A DNA stretch of 64,000 nucleotides from Halovulum sp039190275 (GTDB lineage Bacteria > Pseudomonadota > Alphaproteobacteria > Rhodobacterales > Rhodobacteraceae). The position numbers and the translations under genes are program-made. The stretch covers positions 1 through 64,000 of the forward strand of contig JBCCYF010000008.1 in NCBI GenBank assembly GCA_039190275.1. Direction: 5' to 3'. The notes beneath the pieces are model-generated. The model searched no databases. It was given only the letters and a program-made list of their open reading frames with translations, and was not told where the DNA came from. Positions 1 to 7,987 of the stretch are shown one piece after another. Positions within the stretch are counted from its first letter, which is position 1; every line of letters starts with the position of its first letter.

Positions 1-546
1 CGGGGCATAGCGGCCCGCGCCGTCCACCGTCCGCGATCCGACCCAGCGCACCGGCTGCGGGCCGGCATCGCGGGTGATCACCATGTCCCCGGCTTCCAGC
101 TCCTCGACCGCGACCGCACCACGGGTCGTGTCGATCAGTGTCCCGCGCGTCAGGCAGGGAATCCCTACATCCGAAAAGTCAATTGGGTTAGAGGTTTCGG
201 TGACGTTCCGGATGGCTGTGACGGTAAAACTCCCAGTCGGCAGGGGCTCGGTCCCCGCCACCACGGCCCAACCAAGGTTGCCTCCGCCGGATTCAACGTC
301 GGCGATGGTCCAGGTGTTGACCCCATCAGTGATATCAAGAACACGTTCCAGATACACCTGATCTGTCGTTCCGGTCAGAAACTGGTTGGTGTCGTTCCCA
401 ACCTCGTTCGCAAGGCTGTCACCGTCAAAGTTGGAATCATCGTCGTCGACACTTATCTGGATAAACGTGTTATCCGATATCGTTACTGTCGATGAGTTTG
501 AGCTCACGTTAGCTGCGTCAAGCACATCAAGTACAAATGTGGCCAT
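1..546 (-). CDS. Hint-domain protein, N-terminal part (cut by window edge)
   Basis: The minus strand reads without a stop from ATG at 546 to the window edge, giving 182 residues of a longer protein. A good ribosome binding site (GAGGGGAAA) lies just upstream. Residues 1-128 are acidic and rich in D, T, N and V with no recognised domain. At Cys131 a Hint (Hedgehog/intein-type) domain begins: PCLTRGTLIDTTRGAVAVEE, then LEAGDMVITRD and PVRWVGSRTV, the typical start of the Hint_2 family. Hint domains can self-cleave at the leading Cys. Such proteins are common in Roseobacter-group genomes, often as secreted or surface proteins, but their roles are mostly unknown. The C-terminal half lies outside the window. 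Confidence 0.8.
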   Translation of the reverse strand, partial: MATFVLDVLDAANVSSNSSTVTISDNTFIQISVDDDDSNFDGDSLANEVGNDTNQFLTGTTDQVYLERVLDITDGVNTWTIADVESGGGNLGWAVVAGTEPLPTGSFTVTAIRNVTETSNPIDFSDVGIPCLTRGTLIDTTRGAVAVEELEAGDMVITRDAGPQPVRWVGSRTVDGAGRYAP

Positions 547-656
547 GGATTTCCCCTCGCCTCTTTAGATCATATTCAACGTCGGGACCGCTTACTGGGT
601 GTTTATGGTCGAAAGATGATATATTATGAAAATCCATACACATATATACATATTAT

Positions 657-1796
657 TTACAACTCTGTACTACGAGGCGGGGATTCGCCCAGGGTGCGCG
701 CGCGGAATTCTTGTGAGAACGTCGCAAGTCGGCCGTCACGAATTGCGTCACCTATCTGCGACATCAACTCCTGATAGAAGTGAAGGTTGTGCCAGGTCAG
801 CAGCATCGAGCTGATGATCTCTTTGGCCTTGAACACATGATGCAGATACGCCCGTGAGTAGTGCCTGCACGCGGGACACCCGCATTCTGGGTCCAGGGGC
901 TCCTGATCCTCGGAATGCCTTGCATTCTTTATGTTCAGGACGCCATTCCAGGTAAAAACCTGCCCGGTCCGACCTGAACGCGAGGGCAAAACACAATCGA
1001 ACATGTCGATGCCCCGCTCGACCGCACCAACAATATCATCGGGTTTGCCGACACCCATCAGGTAGCGTGGCTTTGCCTCGGGCAGTTGTGACGGCGCATA
1101 GTCCAGCACATCGAACATGGCCGCCTGCCCTTCCCCTACGGCCAGCCCGCCGACCGCGTATCCGTCGAACTCTATGCGGCGGAGTGCCGCAGCACTCTCC
1201 TCGCGCAGATCCTTGAATGTACTCCCCTGCTGAATGCCAAACAGCGCATGCCCGGGCCGGTTACCGAATGCATCACGCGAGCGCTGAGCCCAACGCATGG
1301 ACAGGCGCATGCTGTCCGCCGCGACATCCTTTTCCGCCGGGTACGGCGTACACTCATCAAAGCTCATCACAATATCGGACCCCAGGAGCGCCTGTATATC
1401 CATCGAGCGTTCGGGGGTCAGGTTAAACTCCGCTCCATCTATGTGGCTGCGGAACTTAACGCCTTGTTCACTGAGCCTGCGCAGTCCGGTCAGGCTCATG
1501 ACCTGAAATCCGCCCGAATCCGTCAGGATCGGTCTGTCCCAATTCATGAACCGGTGCAGACCGCCCAGGCGGGCCACGCGCTCAGCCCCTGGCCGCAGCA
1601 TCAGGTGATAGGTATTGCCAAGAAGGATGTCCGCACCGGTCTCGCGGACACTTTCGGGCATCATCGCCTTGACGGTTCCCGCCGTGCCCACTGGCATGAA
1701 GGCGGGGGTGCGGATCAGGCCCCGTGGCGTGCTGATCACGCCGGTCCGCGCTCTGCCATCTGTGGCCTGAATACGAAAGGAGAGGGAACTCGCCAT
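657..1796 (-). CDS. tgt: queuine/preQ1 tRNA-ribosyltransferase
   Basis: Exchanges guanine 34 of GU(N)-anticodon tRNAs for the queuosine precursor in the cytoplasm. 379 residues, the usual length. Visible signatures are LLGNTYHLMLRPG and LTDSGGFQVMSL near the N-terminus (the latter with the catalytic Asp), GIQQGSTFKDLR, YLMGVGKPDDIV, FDCVLPSRSGRTG with the second Asp, and a C-terminal zinc site CGCPACRHYS...TWHNLHFY. I chose ATG at 1796 (MASSLSFRIQ) because the 20 residues in front do not fit the family; no strong ribosome binding site is visible there. No other queuosine gene is nearby. Confidence 0.96.
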   Translation of the reverse strand: MASSLSFRIQATDGRARTGVISTPRGLIRTPAFMPVGTAGTVKAMMPESVRETGADILLGNTYHLMLRPGAERVARLGGLHRFMNWDRPILTDSGGFQVMSLTGLRRLSEQGVKFRSHIDGAEFNLTPERSMDIQALLGSDIVMSFDECTPYPAEKDVAADSMRLSMRWAQRSRDAFGNRPGHALFGIQQGSTFKDLREESAAALRRIEFDGYAVGGLAVGEGQAAMFDVLDYAPSQLPEAKPRYLMGVGKPDDIVGAVERGIDMFDCVLPSRSGRTGQVFTWNGVLNIKNARHSEDQEPLDPECGCPACRHYSRAYLHHVFKAKEIISSMLLTWHNLHFYQELMSQIGDAIRDGRLATFSQEFRARTLGESPPRSTEL

Positions 1797-1871
1797 GATT
1801 ATGGCCCATCTGGACGTTTCAGCGGTGATCCTTATATAAACCGTCAGGAAGTGCAAAGAGGCGATGTAGTC

Positions 1872-2237
1872 ATGAATCCGGACCTCGATACCCCGATGGA
1901 GGGCACGCCGTTAATTGCCCCATCGTCCACCGATCATCCGCTGTATGAGCAGATCGTTGAGGCCTGCAGGACGGTGCACGATCCCGAGATTCCTGTGAAC
2001 ATTTATGACCTTGGATTGATTTACACCATCGAGATCAACGATCAGGCGGATGTGAACATCGTGATGTCGCTGACCGCGCCGGGCTGTCCGGTCGCGGGCG
2101 AGATGCCCGGCTGGGTCGCCGAGGCGATCGAACCGCTGCCCGGTGTCCGAACCGTAAACGTCGCGCTGGTTTGGGAACCCCAGTGGGGAATGGACATGAT
2201 GTCCGACGAAGCGCGGCTTGAACTCGGGTTCATGTAG
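1872..2237 (+). CDS. MIP18/DUF59-family Fe-S assembly protein (SufT-like)
   Basis: 121 residues of the DUF59/MIP18 family, small proteins that help mature Fe-S clusters and are often the last gene of suf operons. Family marks: ACRTVHDPEIPVNIYDLGLIY, the T-A-P-G-C-P loop around residue 72, GEMPGWVAEAIEPLPGV, and the usual C-terminal WEPQWGMDMMSDEARLELG. The start is ATG at 1872; longer in-frame extensions run through the antisense of tgt and are not coding. It is divergent from tgt, and no other suf genes are adjacent, although an A-type carrier lies 1.2 kb downstream. Its last 8 bases overlap the end of the opposing small ORF. Confidence 0.9.
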   Translation: MNPDLDTPMEGTPLIAPSSTDHPLYEQIVEACRTVHDPEIPVNIYDLGLIYTIEINDQADVNIVMSLTAPGCPVAGEMPGWVAEAIEPLPGVRTVNVALVWEPQWGMDMMSDEARLELGFM

Positions 2238-2412
2238 CTCCTAGCCGCCGGAAGCGCCAGAACCGCCAGCTGTTCCTGCGGTTCAACTGCTTGGAGATAT
2301 GCTTACCATTCTGCAAGTCCCTTTGCATTCTTGCAAATATCTCTTGCTCGCGCTCATACTCAGTCTTTGGCTCCTCTGACATTCGACGGAGAGGTTGTAG
2401 GATCGGCATCAT
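2230..2412 (-). CDS. small hypothetical protein, 60 aa
   Basis: A 60-residue ORF preceded by a strong ribosome binding site (AAAAGGAG, about 8 bases before ATG at 2412). It begins MMPILQPLRRMSEEPKTEYE, has a charged middle that looks helical (EREQEIFARMQRDLQ) and an Arg/Trp-rich end (RRNSWRFWRFRRLG). The stop overlaps the end of the SufT-like gene on the other strand. It is divergent from the LysR-type regulator, with an inverted repeat between them, which would suit a regulator and target pair. I do not recognise a family. The ribosome binding site and position argue for a real gene; the unusual C-terminus leaves doubt. Confidence 0.5.
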   Translation of the reverse strand: MMPILQPLRRMSEEPKTEYEREQEIFARMQRDLQNGKHISKQLNRRNSWRFWRFRRLGAT

Positions 2413-2460
2413 GAAATTTCTCCTTTTACGACAAAGAAATAGATCACCATAGCGGCGCAA

Positions 2461-2476
2461 TTTGCCAACAGGCAAA
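2461..2476. promoter_or_regulatory. inverted repeat between the small ORF and LysR gene
   Basis: TTTGCC-AACA-GGCAAA is a perfect 6-bp inverted repeat with a 4-base centre in the 85-base divergent gap. It contains dyads of the T-N11-A kind bound by LysR-type regulators and lies just upstream of the LysR start at 2498. Inferred to be its operator. Confidence 0.4.
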
Positions 2477-2497
2477 GACGAAGCTACACTTTCATTT

Positions 2498-3343
2498 ATG
2501 AAAACCGATTGGGACGATTATGCTCTCTACGCGGTTGTCGCACGCTGCGGCGGACTGACATCGGCGGCACAGATGACGATGGTCAGCGCGGCGACGCTCA
2601 GCCGCCGCATGACAGCGCTGGAGAAGCGCCTCGGGCGCCGGTTGTTTCTGCACGGCAAGAGCGGGTATCAGGTTACGGCCGAGGGCCGCGCGCTTCTGGA
2701 GCGTGTCGAACGTATGGAGGCCGCCTCGGCCGATATCGACACCTGGCTGGCTGCGGCGCATGGCCCGACCCGGGTCCGCATCTCGGCCGGGACCTGGACG
2801 GCGTTGCGTCTGGCACAGAACCTCAACGCCTATTGGTCCGAAGACGATGGCTGGCTGCCGGAGTTCATCCATTGCAACGCCGATATGGACATTGCCCGGC
2901 GCGAGATCGACATCGGGGTACGAAACCGTCGCCCGGAACAGCCCTGGCTGGCCGGTCGCCGCACCGCAACCCTGACGTTCGCGGTTTATGCGGCGAATCC
3001 TTCGATCCAAGCCTGGATCGGTGGCAGTGACGATGCGCCTCAACTTCCCACCGAACGCTGGGTCGCCCAGCATCACGCATCGCAGATCCGCAATGTTGCC
3101 AATGATCCGCAGCTACGCCTGGCCCTGGCCGAGGCCGGTTTGGGCCGGACTGTTCTGCCGACCTTCATGGGCGATGGGCGCGCCGGGCTACAGCGCATCG
3201 GCGGCGACATCGCGGAGCTAACCACCGAAGAATGGCTTGTCTGCCATCATGAGGCGCGCCATGAACCACCAATCCGACAGGCACTCGATGCACTAGCGGC
3301 GTTCCTCACGGGACGCTCACACGACAATTCAGCTGCCATTTGA
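2498..3343 (+). CDS. LysR-family transcriptional regulator
   Basis: 281 residues. The N-terminal winged helix-turn-helix (about 1-65) is typical: DWDDYALYAVVARCGGLTSA, then SAATLSRRMTALEKRLGRRL and TAEGRALLERV. The rest is a weakly conserved effector domain, shorter than the usual 300 residues, ending with the typical LALAEAGLGRTVLPTFMGD segment. The ATG at 2498 was chosen because the ORF can otherwise extend only to a TTG inside the inverted repeat at 2461; the ribosome binding site is poor. The effector and targets are unknown. Divergence from the 60-aa ORF makes that ORF, and the regulator's own gene, the first candidates. Confidence 0.88.
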   Translation: MKTDWDDYALYAVVARCGGLTSAAQMTMVSAATLSRRMTALEKRLGRRLFLHGKSGYQVTAEGRALLERVERMEAASADIDTWLAAAHGPTRVRISAGTWTALRLAQNLNAYWSEDDGWLPEFIHCNADMDIARREIDIGVRNRRPEQPWLAGRRTATLTFAVYAANPSIQAWIGGSDDAPQLPTERWVAQHHASQIRNVANDPQLRLALAEAGLGRTVLPTFMGDGRAGLQRIGGDIAELTTEEWLVCHHEARHEPPIRQALDALAAFLTGRSHDNSAAI

Positions 3344-3427
3344 TCGATCCCGCCGATAGCGCGGCCTTGAAGCGCGTGCGGCCGTCGCTTATTATGTAAT
3401 TTGGATGTTGCTCAAAGGACGCGACCG

Positions 3428-3778
3428 ATGTTTTCAATCCCCGGAAAAGCCCCCGTCAGCATAACGGATGCGGCGGCTGCGCAGATCGCCAAACTGATGG
3501 CCAAAGGCGGCACCGAAGGGTTGCGCATTGGGGTGAAGAAGGGCGGTTGCGCCGGGATGGAGTACACCATGAATTATGTATCCACGGTCGATCCCAATGA
3601 TGAAGTTGTCGAACAAGACGGCGCGCGGGTGATGATTGCCCCAATGGCGCAAATGTTCCTGTTCGGGACAGAGATCGATTACAAGACCTCGCTGCTGGAA
3701 AGCGGCTTCGAGTTCAACAACCCCAATGTGACCGAAGCGTGCGGCTGCGGCGAATCGATCAAGTTCGCCGGGACGTAG
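3428..3778 (+). CDS. A-type Fe-S cluster carrier (IscA/SufA/ErpA family)
   Basis: 116-residue HesB/IscA-family protein that carries nascent Fe-S clusters to apo-enzymes. The three conserved cysteines are present: one in GLRIGVKKGGCAGMEY and two in TEACGCGESI near the end. The ATG at 3428 has AAAGGA seven bases upstream; the TTG upstream at 3401 is unlikely. It stands alone between the LysR gene and tpiA. Which subfamily it belongs to cannot be told from sequence inspection. Confidence 0.93.
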   Translation: MFSIPGKAPVSITDAAAAQIAKLMAKGGTEGLRIGVKKGGCAGMEYTMNYVSTVDPNDEVVEQDGARVMIAPMAQMFLFGTEIDYKTSLLESGFEFNNPNVTEACGCGESIKFAGT

Positions 3779-3907
3779 ATCCTCCGGGATCCCAGAACCC
3801 CCTTTAGCGACCGTTTCCGGGCGGGGTCACAAAAGGCGGGCGCTGTGCCTTGCCGTGATTGACCCTCGTCTGCTAGCCACGTGCTGAACAACATGGGGGT
3901 CGACAAG

Positions 3908-4642
3908 ATGCGTCGAAAGGTTGCTGCCGGAAACTGGAAAATGAACGGAACCAGGGCCTCTGCGGCCATGGTTGAGGCGCTGGCCGCCGCACATCCTGAC
4001 CCCGGCGCAGAAGTCATTCTGTGCCCGCCCGCTCCGCTGATCCCGGTTCTGGTCGGGGTGAACAGTGGATTCTCAATCGGAGGTCAGGATTGCCACGTAG
4101 CGCAGTCCGGCGCGCATACCGGCGATACCTCGGCGCAGATACTTGCGGATGCTGGTGCCAGTCACGTCATCGTGGGTCATTCCGAACGGCGCGCCGATCA
4201 CGGCGAAACCGATGCCACTGTGCGGGCCAAGGCCGAGGCAGCTGTTCTGGCCGGCCTGATTCCGATCATCTGTGTCGGGGAGACCGAAGGACAACGCGAT
4301 GCGGGCGAAACACTGGCGGTTGTTCGTGCGCAGCTGACCGGATCAATCCCGGATGGTGTGGATGGCACTTTGATTATAGCCTATGAGCCGGTCTGGGCGA
4401 TCGGAACCGGCCGTACAGCGGGCCTTGAGGATATTGCCGAGGTCCACAAAGACGTGCGGCAGACTTTGACGCAGAGGTTTGGGGCCCAAAGCGCCGAAGA
4501 AATTCGAATACTCTATGGGGGGTCGGTTAAACCGACCAACGCGGCAGATATTTTTTCCGTTCCGGATGTGGACGGCGGCCTTGTGGGCGGTGCATCCCTC
4601 AAGGCCGAAGACTTCGGTCCGATTATTGCCGCCGCAAGTTAG
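3908..4642 (+). CDS. tpiA: triosephosphate isomerase
   Basis: Interconverts dihydroxyacetone phosphate and glyceraldehyde 3-phosphate in the cytoplasm. 244 residues form a full TIM barrel. Visible are AAGNWKMNG with the active-site Lys at residue 11, VIVGHSERR with the electrophilic His, AYEPVWAIGTGRTA with the catalytic Glu, and the phosphate-binding YGGSVKPTN and GGLVGGASL loops. Start taken at ATG 3908, which matches the family N-terminus; an in-frame ATG lies 15 bases upstream. The gene is monocistronic, and its stop overlaps by four bases that of the convergent DUF6456-type gene. Confidence 0.97.
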   Translation: MRRKVAAGNWKMNGTRASAAMVEALAAAHPDPGAEVILCPPAPLIPVLVGVNSGFSIGGQDCHVAQSGAHTGDTSAQILADAGASHVIVGHSERRADHGETDATVRAKAEAAVLAGLIPIICVGETEGQRDAGETLAVVRAQLTGSIPDGVDGTLIIAYEPVWAIGTGRTAGLEDIAEVHKDVRQTLTQRFGAQSAEEIRILYGGSVKPTNAADIFSVPDVDGGLVGGASLKAEDFGPIIAAAS

Positions 4643-5802
4643 CCAACAGCCTGGCGCGGGCCGAGTGCACCGTAGTGCGCGGCCAACCGCTGCAGCGCAA
4701 TCCTCAGCACCACCTTGCCCGATCGCGCCGACCAGCCAAGACGTCTTTCAGCTGTTTCCAAGCCCTCGAGAAAACAACAGACGCGAAACACGACATCGCC
4801 CAGCCCGGGACCCAGATCGGACAATGCTGCTTGAACGCGCGCACGGGCAGCCTGCGGTCCCTCACACGGGCCCCGGGACGGCGCGCCGGTGTTTCCATCT
4901 GATGGGGTCAGGAAGCTCGCCCAGTTCTGCGTAATCCTTGGCCCCATCTGGGCCAGCTCGAAGTCTTCGCGCAAACGCTCCCCGGCATCAATCAAATCCT
5001 GGCTCAGATATGCTGCCCCAGATTTATCACGTTTACGCCCAAGTATGGTCAAGGGACTCTCGGCAAGGTTGTATCTGAGCTTTTGAACGACCTGCCCGGA
5101 TTCGTTCCGCTCAACCCGATCTTCGTGCGATTGATGCTGAACTCGAAACGGTGACGGGCTCTCCGCAAACGCGCCCTGACCGGCTTTTGCCTGTCGTTCC
5201 TCCTCCAGCAGACGCTTCAGCGCCGCCCGGCCGGCATCCGTAATCTGGTAACGAGCCACCCGCCCGTTGAGACCGACAGTGATCCAGTCCTGCAGGGCGA
5301 AGTGATACGCAATGTCGCGGTCGACTACCGCAGTACGCGTGTGTTTTCCCGGAATGGACTCGCGCAGGACAACAGCTTTCTCCATATCCTCAGCTACGGC
5401 CAGAAACGCGTTTTTCTCGCTGAGTCGCCGCAGTATCCTGCGCGCCTCCCGCGTTACTCTCTTATCCGACATTTCGGATGTATCAACCTGTTTACAAGAC
5501 ATATTTTCCCAGCCCTCCGGTACAGCTGCGTCACCAAACAAAGACAAACAATGTGCCGAGGCATATCCAAGCGCGCGGTCGACCAAAGGGTCATCCCGGC
5601 GCGTTTCAATCCGCCTTATTTGTCGCAAAATGGTCGAGGGGGGGCGGTCGTTTTTCCGGGCTATGGACCGGATCGACATCCCCCCCTCGGTATGCGCCAA
5701 ATAGGCTCTGACCGACAACGGAAGAGCTGCCAAGCAGAGCCCCGCACTGGGCAAGGTACTGGTTACATTCTCGCGATCTGAAGGCACATTGCCTTTGGAC
5801 AT
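4639..5802 (-). CDS. DUF6456-type helix-turn-helix protein
   Basis: 387 residues, a Roseobacter/Rhodobacter lineage protein. The N-terminal part has a helix-turn-helix-like segment (MSIRSIARKNDRPPSTILRQ) followed by RRIETRRDDPLVDRALGYA, which suggests DNA binding. The middle is a second winged-helix-like stretch (ITDAGRAALKRLLEEERQA). The C-terminal region (FELAQMGPRITQNWA ... AERRLGWSARSGKVVLRIAL) is what I recognise as DUF6456. Function unknown; a transcription factor is likely. Start at ATG 5802; another ATG is possible at 5835. It is divergent from the DUF6477-type gene across a 191-base AT-rich gap with palindromes. A motif in that gap recurs upstream of cckA. Confidence 0.85.
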   Translation of the reverse strand: MSKGNVPSDRENVTSTLPSAGLCLAALPLSVRAYLAHTEGGMSIRSIARKNDRPPSTILRQIRRIETRRDDPLVDRALGYASAHCLSLFGDAAVPEGWENMSCKQVDTSEMSDKRVTREARRILRRLSEKNAFLAVAEDMEKAVVLRESIPGKHTRTAVVDRDIAYHFALQDWITVGLNGRVARYQITDAGRAALKRLLEEERQAKAGQGAFAESPSPFRVQHQSHEDRVERNESGQVVQKLRYNLAESPLTILGRKRDKSGAAYLSQDLIDAGERLREDFELAQMGPRITQNWASFLTPSDGNTGAPSRGPCEGPQAARARVQAALSDLGPGLGDVVFRVCCFLEGLETAERRLGWSARSGKVVLRIALQRLAAHYGALGPRQAVG

Positions 5803-5861
5803 ATGATCGCTCGCATTGATTACTATTGCCAACAATCTACCTAAAGTTGTTTAGTAAATGA

Positions 5862-5873
5862 GTTGTTAACAAC
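5862..5873. promoter_or_regulatory. palindromes in the DUF6456/DUF6477 divergent promoter region
   Basis: GTTGTTAACAAC is a perfect 12-bp palindrome. A second one, GAAAC-A-GTTTC, lies at 5884-5894. The 191-base gap is much more AT-rich than its surroundings. These are candidate operators for both genes; the binding protein is unknown. Confidence 0.4.
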
Positions 5874-5993
5874 AGTCATTTTGGAAACAGTTTCACATAT
5901 GGTAATATATGAGAGAACGGTGATATCAAAATTTTGCAACGCAGGGTTGTGTTCCTGCACAGTGCGCCCAATGGCTTTATTCGGAGCGTCACT

Positions 5994-6275
5994 ATGCAGA
6001 AACTCAAGAACACCCTCACCCAATTGAACCGGCCCAGACTGCTGGTGGGCGCGGCCCGCAAGGGTCTTATGTTCTATCGGCGGGAACGCGATCTGGCGCG
6101 GCTGCTCAAGCGATCCAGTTCCGCTACGGGGACCGACGCGGAGCGTTTGCTACAGGCCGAGGCAAAGCTTGAGGAAACCCGGACAGCGGGTGATGCGACC
6201 TACTCTGTCGGGACCCATATCGCACTTTTGACCGCGCTGATTGCCGAGGCCACTCTGATTACCGGCCCACTTTGA
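5994..6275 (+). CDS. DUF6477-type small protein
   Basis: 93 residues, largely helical and basic at the N-terminus: MQKLKNTLTQLNRPRLLVGA, then ARKGLMFYRRERDLARLL, a linker, and a second helical half. I recognise it as the DUF6477 family of the Rhodobacter/Roseobacter lineage. No catalytic motif or signal peptide is seen. ATG at 5994 has GGAG eight bases upstream. It faces away from the DUF6456-type gene, and the neighbourhood suggests shared control. It ends 16 bases before the convergent MttB-family gene. Function unknown. Confidence 0.8.
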   Translation: MQKLKNTLTQLNRPRLLVGAARKGLMFYRRERDLARLLKRSSSATGTDAERLLQAEAKLEETRTAGDATYSVGTHIALLTALIAEATLITGPL

Positions 6276-6291
6276 CCGATACCCCTCCGGC

Positions 6292-7848
6292 TCAGGTAAA
6301 CGCGTCCGGCATGGACGCCTTGCGCTGGGTAACAAAGGCGTCCAGCGCCTCTCGGACAGCCGGATCCATAGCCGGCGCCTCATAGGTATCCAGCAGTGTT
6401 CTCAGCCGTGCCGCAGCCAACGACTGGCTGTCGCGCGCGCCCTCATCCGACCAGGTTTCAAACGGTTTATAGTCCAGCACCGCCGACCGCCAGAAGGCGT
6501 CTTTGAAGTTCGATTGCGTATGTGCGCAGCCAAGGTAGTGTCCGCCCGGACCAACCTCGCGGATCGCATCCATTGCCTGGGCGTTCTGCGACATATCTAC
6601 ACCGGCAGCAAGCGCGTGCAGCCCGCCCAACTGGTCCGCGTCCAACACAAACTTCTCGAAACTGCTGACCAGCCCGCCCTCAAGCCAGCCGCAGGCATGA
6701 AGCATGAAGTTTACCCCGCCCAGAAGCGCCGCATTAAGGGTGTTCGCGGTTTCATATGCCGCCTGCGCATCGGGCAGCTTTGAGCCGCACAGGCTGCCGC
6801 CGGACCGGAACGGCAGGCCCATACGACGTGCCAGTTGGCCAGCGCCATAAAGGATCTTCGAGGCTTCGGGCGTTCCGAACGTCGGTGCGCCCGAATTCAT
6901 GTCGATCGATGCGACAAACGCACCAAAAATCACCGGCGCGCCCGGCCGGATGAGTTGGGCATAGGCAATCCCCGCCATCGCCTCGGCCAGAACCTGGGTC
7001 AGCGTACCTGCCACAGACACTGGCGACATCGCGCCCCCAACGATAAACGGGCTGACGATGCAGGCCTGATTCGCCTTGGCATAGACCTCAAGCGCGCCCA
7101 TCATGACACCGTCGAAGGTCAGCGGAGAGTTGATGTTAATCAGTGAGGTCATCACCGTGTTCTGCTCTACAAACCCGGCACCGAACAGAATCTTGCACAT
7201 GTCGACACTGTCCTGAGCGCGCGAGGGTTCGGTGACCGACCCCATGAACGGCTTGTCGCTTAGGGTCATATGCGCCAACAGCATGTCCAGGTGCCGTTTG
7301 TTCACCGGAACATCGGTGGGCTCGCATACGGTACCGCCGGAGTGATGCAGCCATTTCGACATGTACCCCAGTTTCACAAAAGTGCGAAAGTCATCCATCG
7401 TCGCGTAGCGACGGCCACCTTGGGCGTCGCGTACGAACGGCGGACCATAGACCGGCGCGAGCACCAGCGAATCGCCCCCGATCTCTACCGTGCGCTCGGG
7501 GTTGCGGGCATGTTGGGTGATCGCGGCAGGTGCCGTCGCGCAGAGCTTTCTTGCCAGACCCCGCGGAATGTGAACGCGCTCCCCCTGCACGTCGGCGCCG
7601 GCATCGCGCCATCGCGCAAGGGCCTCGGGGTTGTCGGTAAAGGCGACCCCGATCTCCTCAAGAACGGTTTCGGCATTCCACTCGATGGTTTCCAGGGCCT
7701 CCTGCGAGAGAATGTCATAGTTCGGTATGTTGCGTCGGATTGTGGGCGCACATTCGATGCGTACCGCCGTCCGCTCTGCCCGGCGCGCGGCCCCGCCGCC
7801 ACGTGCCCGGCGTCGCCCCGTTGTTTCTGCAACCTCTCCCATGCTCAT
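6292..7848 (-). CDS. trimethylamine methyltransferase (MttB) family protein, non-pyrrolysine
   Basis: 518 residues of the COG5598/MttB superfamily, which moves a methyl group from a methylated amine, usually a quaternary one, to a corrinoid protein. Seen: NIPNYDILSQEALETIEWNA, VSPFIVGGAMSPVSVAGTL, QLIRPGAPVIFGAFV, GAPTFGTPEASK and GGHYLGCAHTQSNFKDAFW. The reading frame is uninterrupted and has no internal amber codon, so this is not a pyrrolysine enzyme; such members include the glycine betaine demethylase type. The substrate cannot be read from sequence. No corrinoid protein is adjacent, though a methyltetrahydrofolate:corrinoid methyltransferase lies at 32793. Start ATG 7848; ATG 7842 is an alternative. 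Confidence 0.9.
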   Translation of the reverse strand: MSMGEVAETTGRRRARGGGAARRAERTAVRIECAPTIRRNIPNYDILSQEALETIEWNAETVLEEIGVAFTDNPEALARWRDAGADVQGERVHIPRGLARKLCATAPAAITQHARNPERTVEIGGDSLVLAPVYGPPFVRDAQGGRRYATMDDFRTFVKLGYMSKWLHHSGGTVCEPTDVPVNKRHLDMLLAHMTLSDKPFMGSVTEPSRAQDSVDMCKILFGAGFVEQNTVMTSLININSPLTFDGVMMGALEVYAKANQACIVSPFIVGGAMSPVSVAGTLTQVLAEAMAGIAYAQLIRPGAPVIFGAFVASIDMNSGAPTFGTPEASKILYGAGQLARRMGLPFRSGGSLCGSKLPDAQAAYETANTLNAALLGGVNFMLHACGWLEGGLVSSFEKFVLDADQLGGLHALAAGVDMSQNAQAMDAIREVGPGGHYLGCAHTQSNFKDAFWRSAVLDYKPFETWSDEGARDSQSLAAARLRTLLDTYEAPAMDPAVREALDAFVTQRKASMPDAFT

Positions 7849-7987
7849 CCACCCCCGGTATCCTGCAGCTTTCGCATGACAATAAGCGGTTTCAACGTGA
7901 TTTGCGCCGTAAATCCGAAGGTCGGGACCCCAAAGGCGACATATCCGGCTCTTGCGCGAATCCGGCGACAGTCGTACCGGAGGCGGC

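Noticed and set aside
2492..3076. Minus-strand ORF of 194 codons opposite the LysR gene
   Set aside because: Antisense shadow of a clear LysR protein in GC-rich DNA; no family likeness.
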